The notes under the pieces are model-generated. The model had not been told where the DNA came from and did no database searches. It saw nothing but the letters and a program-made list of their open reading frames with translations. 64,000 bases of DNA from Roseateles sp. SL47 (lineage in GTDB: Bacteria > Pseudomonadota > Gammaproteobacteria > Burkholderiales > Burkholderiaceae_C): NCBI RefSeq assembly GCF_026625885.1, contig NZ_CP113068.1, positions 2,728,001-2,792,000 on the forward strand, in the 5' to 3' direction. Shown piece by piece: positions 61,110 to 64,000 of the stretch (position 1 is the first letter of the stretch; every line of letters begins with the position of its first letter). Made by a program: the position numbers and the translations under genes.

Positions 61110-62377
61110 GCGGCAGTTTTCCGGTCGCCCCCCTGCCCGAGCCCCTGCCCGAGCGGCTGTACCTCTGGTGGCTGGGCCAACCCCAGCAGCCGAGGCTGAT
61201 TGGCGAGCTGGCGATGGCCCGGTCGCTTCGGGGGGTCTCGCTCCGTTATCACCCGTCATGGCTGCGCGAGGGCTTTGCCCTGAGTGAAGACTTGCCGCTG
61301 ACCGAAGGGGAATTTCTTCCCCGCGAGAAGGACATGGCGGCCGGCGCGGTGGATGACGCCCGGCCGGACCGTTGGGGGGAACGGGTGATCCGCTTCCTGG
61401 ACCGGCCTCGCCGCCTGAGCGTCCTGGACTTCCTCTACTACGCCGGTGACGAGCGGTTTGGCGCGCTGGGGGTGTCTCCGTCGAGCACCGCCTATCTACC
61501 CCGGAGCATCGGCCCGCTTCCTACTCTTCCGGACGTTCCGGCCATCGAAGACCTGGTCCAGCATATTCTGGCGGGCATGCCGGTGGACGAGTCCCAACGC
61601 CGCCTGGTCGCCCCCGGCGTGACGTTCGGCGGTGCGCGTCCCAAGGCCTTGATCCACATCGATGATGAACAGTGGGTGGTGAAGTTTTCCGAGCCGGGAG
61701 AAGACTTTGATGTGCCCTTGGTCGAGCACGCCACCATGACGCTCTGCCATCAGGCTGGGATCAATGCTGCGGCCACACGCGCCCTCGCACTGCCGCAGGG
61801 CGGGCATGCCATTGCGGTACGCCGCTTTGACCGCGTCAATGGGCAACGTGTGCATGCGCAGTCCGCCAACGTGGCGCTGAAAGCGGCAGGGGCTGAGCTG
61901 GGGTATCCGGAGCTGGCGCAGTTGCTGCGTCGGCGCGGTGTCACGCGGGACCATCTCGCCCGGGCGCAGATGCGGGAACTGTTCAGACGGATGGTGTTCA
62001 ACATCCTGATCGACAACACCGACGACCATGAAAAGAACCATGTCCTGCTGCTGACCGATGCAGCGCAACTGGCCCTGTCGCCGGCGTTCGACGTGTTGCC
62101 CTCGGGCCAGTCGCTGGGTTACCAGCAGATGCGCGTGGGCGCGCAGGGGCATGAGGCCAGCCTGGACAATGCCTTGTCCCAGGCCAGCCAGTTCGGGTTG
62201 GACGGCAAGGAGGCGCAGGCCGAGGTGGCGGTGGTGGCGGGTGTGGTCGCCGGATGGAAGGACCACTTCACCACCCTCGGCGTCTCCGATCGGGAGATCG
62301 ATTTGCTCGCCGGGCAGATTGACCGCAGCGCCCTGGCCACCCAGCGTGATGCGGTCATCCAGGGCCGCCGACGCTAA
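61106..62377 (+). CDS. hipA: HipA-like Ser/Thr kinase toxin
   Basis: The start at 61106 gives 423 residues. HipA features are RLYLWWLGQPQQPRLIGELAM at the N-terminus, the GGARPKALI glycine-rich loop (about 174-182), VVKFSEPG with the ATP Lys, the catalytic FNILIDNTDDHEKNHVLL (D306/D307), and SPAFDVLPS for metal. In E. coli HipA phosphorylates glutamyl-tRNA synthetase and induces persistence. The N-terminal domain DARPDRWGERVIRFLDR is also typical. Whether the pair is active is unknown. Confidence 0.88.
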   Translation: MSGSFPVAPLPEPLPERLYLWWLGQPQQPRLIGELAMARSLRGVSLRYHPSWLREGFALSEDLPLTEGEFLPREKDMAAGAVDDARPDRWGERVIRFLDRPRRLSVLDFLYYAGDERFGALGVSPSSTAYLPRSIGPLPTLPDVPAIEDLVQHILAGMPVDESQRRLVAPGVTFGGARPKALIHIDDEQWVVKFSEPGEDFDVPLVEHATMTLCHQAGINAAATRALALPQGGHAIAVRRFDRVNGQRVHAQSANVALKAAGAELGYPELAQLLRRRGVTRDHLARAQMRELFRRMVFNILIDNTDDHEKNHVLLLTDAAQLALSPAFDVLPSGQSLGYQQMRVGAQGHEASLDNALSQASQFGLDGKEAQAEVAVVAGVVAGWKDHFTTLGVSDREIDLLAGQIDRSALATQRDAVIQGRRR

Positions 62378-62478
62378 GCGCCGCCAGCATCGCTGCCGCC
62401 AGCCCGACCACCGTCGGCTGTCCGTCAGGCTGTGAATCCACAGGGGCGCGCCCAGTGACTCCGCCGACACGGGCGCTC

Positions 62479-64000
62479 TCAGCCTCCGCGCAAGCGGAAG
62501 CGGCTCACCAATGCCGCCAGTTGCTGCGCCTGCTGATTCAGGCTGTCTGCGGCGGCCGCGCTTTCCTCCACCAAGGCGGCGTTTTGTTGCGTCATCTGGT
62601 CCAGTTGGGACACGGCGCTGCCTACCTGCTGAATGCCATCGTTCTGCTCCTGGCTGGACGCCGAGATGTCACGGATCAGCGTGCTGACCTGACCGACCTG
62701 CTCCACCACCCGTTGCATCACCTCACCGGCCCGCTGCGCCTGGCGGGCACCGGCTTCCACCCGGCTGGCGCTGGCCTGGATCAGGTCCTTGATCTCCTTG
62801 GCCGCACTGGCCGAACGCTGCGCCAGCGTCCGCACTTCCGATGCCACGACCGCGAATCCACGGCCCTGCTCACCCGCACGTGCAGCTTCCACGGCCGCGT
62901 TCAAGGCCAGGATGTTGGTCTGGAAGGCAATCGCATCGATCACGCCGATGATGTCGCCGATGCGGTGGGACGATTCGCTGATGCCCTGCATGGTCGTCAC
63001 GAGCGCGCCCACAGTCTGCCCACCTTCACTGGCCGCACCGGAGGCTTCGGTGGCCCGGCGATGGGCTTCCGCTGCCGAGGATGCGTTCTGCGCCACCGAA
63101 CCGGTCAGTTGCTCCATCGACGCCGCCGTCTCCTGCAGGCTGCCCGCTTGCGTCTCGGTGCGCTGGCTCAGGTCGGCATTGCCTTGGGCGATCTCCTTGG
63201 ATCCATTGGCGATGTTCTCGCTGCTCGCGCGCACCTGACCCACCAGCGCGCCCAATTGCTGCACCATCCGAGCCATGCCTTGCAGCAGCTCGGTGGCCTC
63301 ATCCTGGCCTTCCGGTTGGAGGTCCAGGGTGAGATTGCCATGGGCCACTTCCGCGCTGACCTGTGCCGCCTGCGCCAAAGGCACGGTGATGGACCGTGTC
63401 ACCTGCACCGCCAGCAGCAAGCCGATGGCCACGGCGACGGCGACCGCCACCACACTCACTTCCACGCCGTTGGTGTAGGCGCCAGCGGCCTGCTGCGCCG
63501 CCTGGTCGCCCCCCTGGCGGTTGAACGTCACGTCCGCGTCGATGGCGGCAGAGAGCTTGTCGAACAGCTCGGCGGTGCGCCCGGCGCTCAGCCGGCGAGC
63601 GGCGTCATGCTGGACATCTCCGCCACGGATCGCCGTTTGGAGTTCCGTGTCGGCGGCGCGGTAGTCTCTCCAATCCGCCCGGATGGCGTCATATAGCCCC
63701 TGTTCCTTGTCCCCGGAGATGCTGGGTTCGTAGGCCTTCGCTGCCTGGTCGAAATGGCTCATGGCGGCATCGTGCTGCCGAGCCGCAGTCTCACGCGCCG
63801 CATCGTCCGTGGCCAGCGCCCCGCGCAGCGAATACTGACGCGCGGAATTGGCCGTGTCTTGCATCTCCGCCAGCAGGGCCACGCTGGGCAGCCAGTTGGT
63901 GTTGAGGTCCCGCACGTTGTTGTTGATGCGGGAGAGTTGCAGCCCGCCAAACCAGGCAATAAAACACAGCAGGCTCAGAAGGGCGGAAAAGGCCAGCATG
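62479..64000 (-). CDS. Methyl-accepting chemotaxis protein (5' end outside window)
   Basis: At least 506 residues are visible. The first visible part ([20 protein letters not shown]) is a transmembrane helix, then a four-helix ligand domain (about 20-185), a second membrane helix ([24 protein letters not shown]), a HAMP domain and the signalling domain with the hairpin tip [60 protein letters not shown]. Methylation regions flank it. The C-terminus lacks a CheR-binding pentapeptide. An ATG at 63999 exists, but typical members begin further left on the protein, so the gene probably starts beyond the edge. Confidence 0.93.
   Translation of the reverse strand, partial: MLAFSALLSLLCFIAWFGGLQLSRINNNVRDLNTNWLPSVALLAEMQDTANSARQYSLRGALATDDAARETAARQHDAAMSHFDQAAKAYEPSISGDKEQGLYDAIRADWRDYRAADTELQTAIRGGDVQHDAARRLSAGRTAELFDKLSAAIDADVTFNRQGGDQAAQQAAGAYTNGVEVSVVAVAVAVAIGLLLAVQVTRSITVPLAQAAQVSAEVAHGNLTLDLQPEGQDEATELLQGMARMVQQLGALVGQVRASSENIANGSKEIAQGNADLSQRTETQAGSLQETAASMEQLTGSVAQNASSAAEAHRRATEASGAASEGGQTVGALVTTMQGISESSHRIGDIIGVIDAIAFQTNILALNAAVEAARAGEQGRGFAVVASEVRTLAQRSASAAKEIKDLIQASASRVEAGARQAQRAGEVMQRVVEQVGQVSTLIRDISASSQEQNDGIQQVGSAVSQLDQMTQQNAALVEESAAAADSLNQQAQQLAALVSRFRLRGG

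Overview
This window comes from a high-GC betaproteobacterium, most likely a Burkholderiales member of the Roseateles/Mitsuaria/Pelomonas type. The inference rests on gene content: a kynB-kynU-kynA cluster, a fused glucokinase/RpiR regulator, an RND efflux operon, a large TonB-dependent sugar receptor, a FliA-type promoter and a serine-type chemoreceptor. No rRNA is present, so the genus is not proven.

Positions 1-22401 are the right (late) part of a siphovirus prophage, all on the + strand: end of a portal-like gene, MuF minor head protein, protease/scaffold, decoration and major capsid proteins, connector genes, tail tube, chaperone, tape measure, lambda L/K/J-like tail-tip genes, tailspike, holin, SAR endolysin, nested Rz/Rz1 spanins and a metallophosphoesterase. 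Terminase, replication, repressor and integrase genes are not seen and should lie to the left. The prophage ends in the 3' part of a tRNA-Ser(CGA) gene followed by that tRNA's terminator, so this is the att junction far from the integrase. Three late genes or gene blocks start exactly 8 nt after the motif CCTAGCAT and lack Shine-Dalgarno sequences.

Positions 22.4-28.3 kb are an accessory patch. It holds the N-terminal remnant of a P2-type tail sheath gene (from a different, contractile-tailed phage), a divergent two-gene cassette that looks like a membrane-active toxin plus immunity protein and sits where P2 phages carry their Z/fun cargo, a PPOX flavoprotein with a divergent AraC regulator, a small Cys-rich protein, an IS630 element with a broken transposase, and a DUF2971 protein.

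From 28.5 kb on the genes look chromosomal: a lipoprotein; an RND tripartite efflux operon whose TetR regulator is translationally coupled to a type II NADH dehydrogenase; a GNAT/AI-2E transporter pair; a YitT membrane protein; an EF-hand protein behind a FliA (sigma 28) promoter; a LytS/LytTR two-component pair; an M24 aminopeptidase; the tryptophan-to-anthranilate genes (kynB, kynU, kynA); a thioesterase; and glutaryl-CoA dehydrogenase.

The 51.8-59.7 kb block forms a coherent sugar-uptake locus: HexR/glucokinase, TonB-dependent receptor and a secreted beta-helix enzyme with a fascin-like domain, with three HexR-like operators in the divergent intergenic region. The window closes with a truncated DUF2332 gene, hipB-hipA with two operator-like sites, and the 3' part of a chemoreceptor gene on the minus strand.
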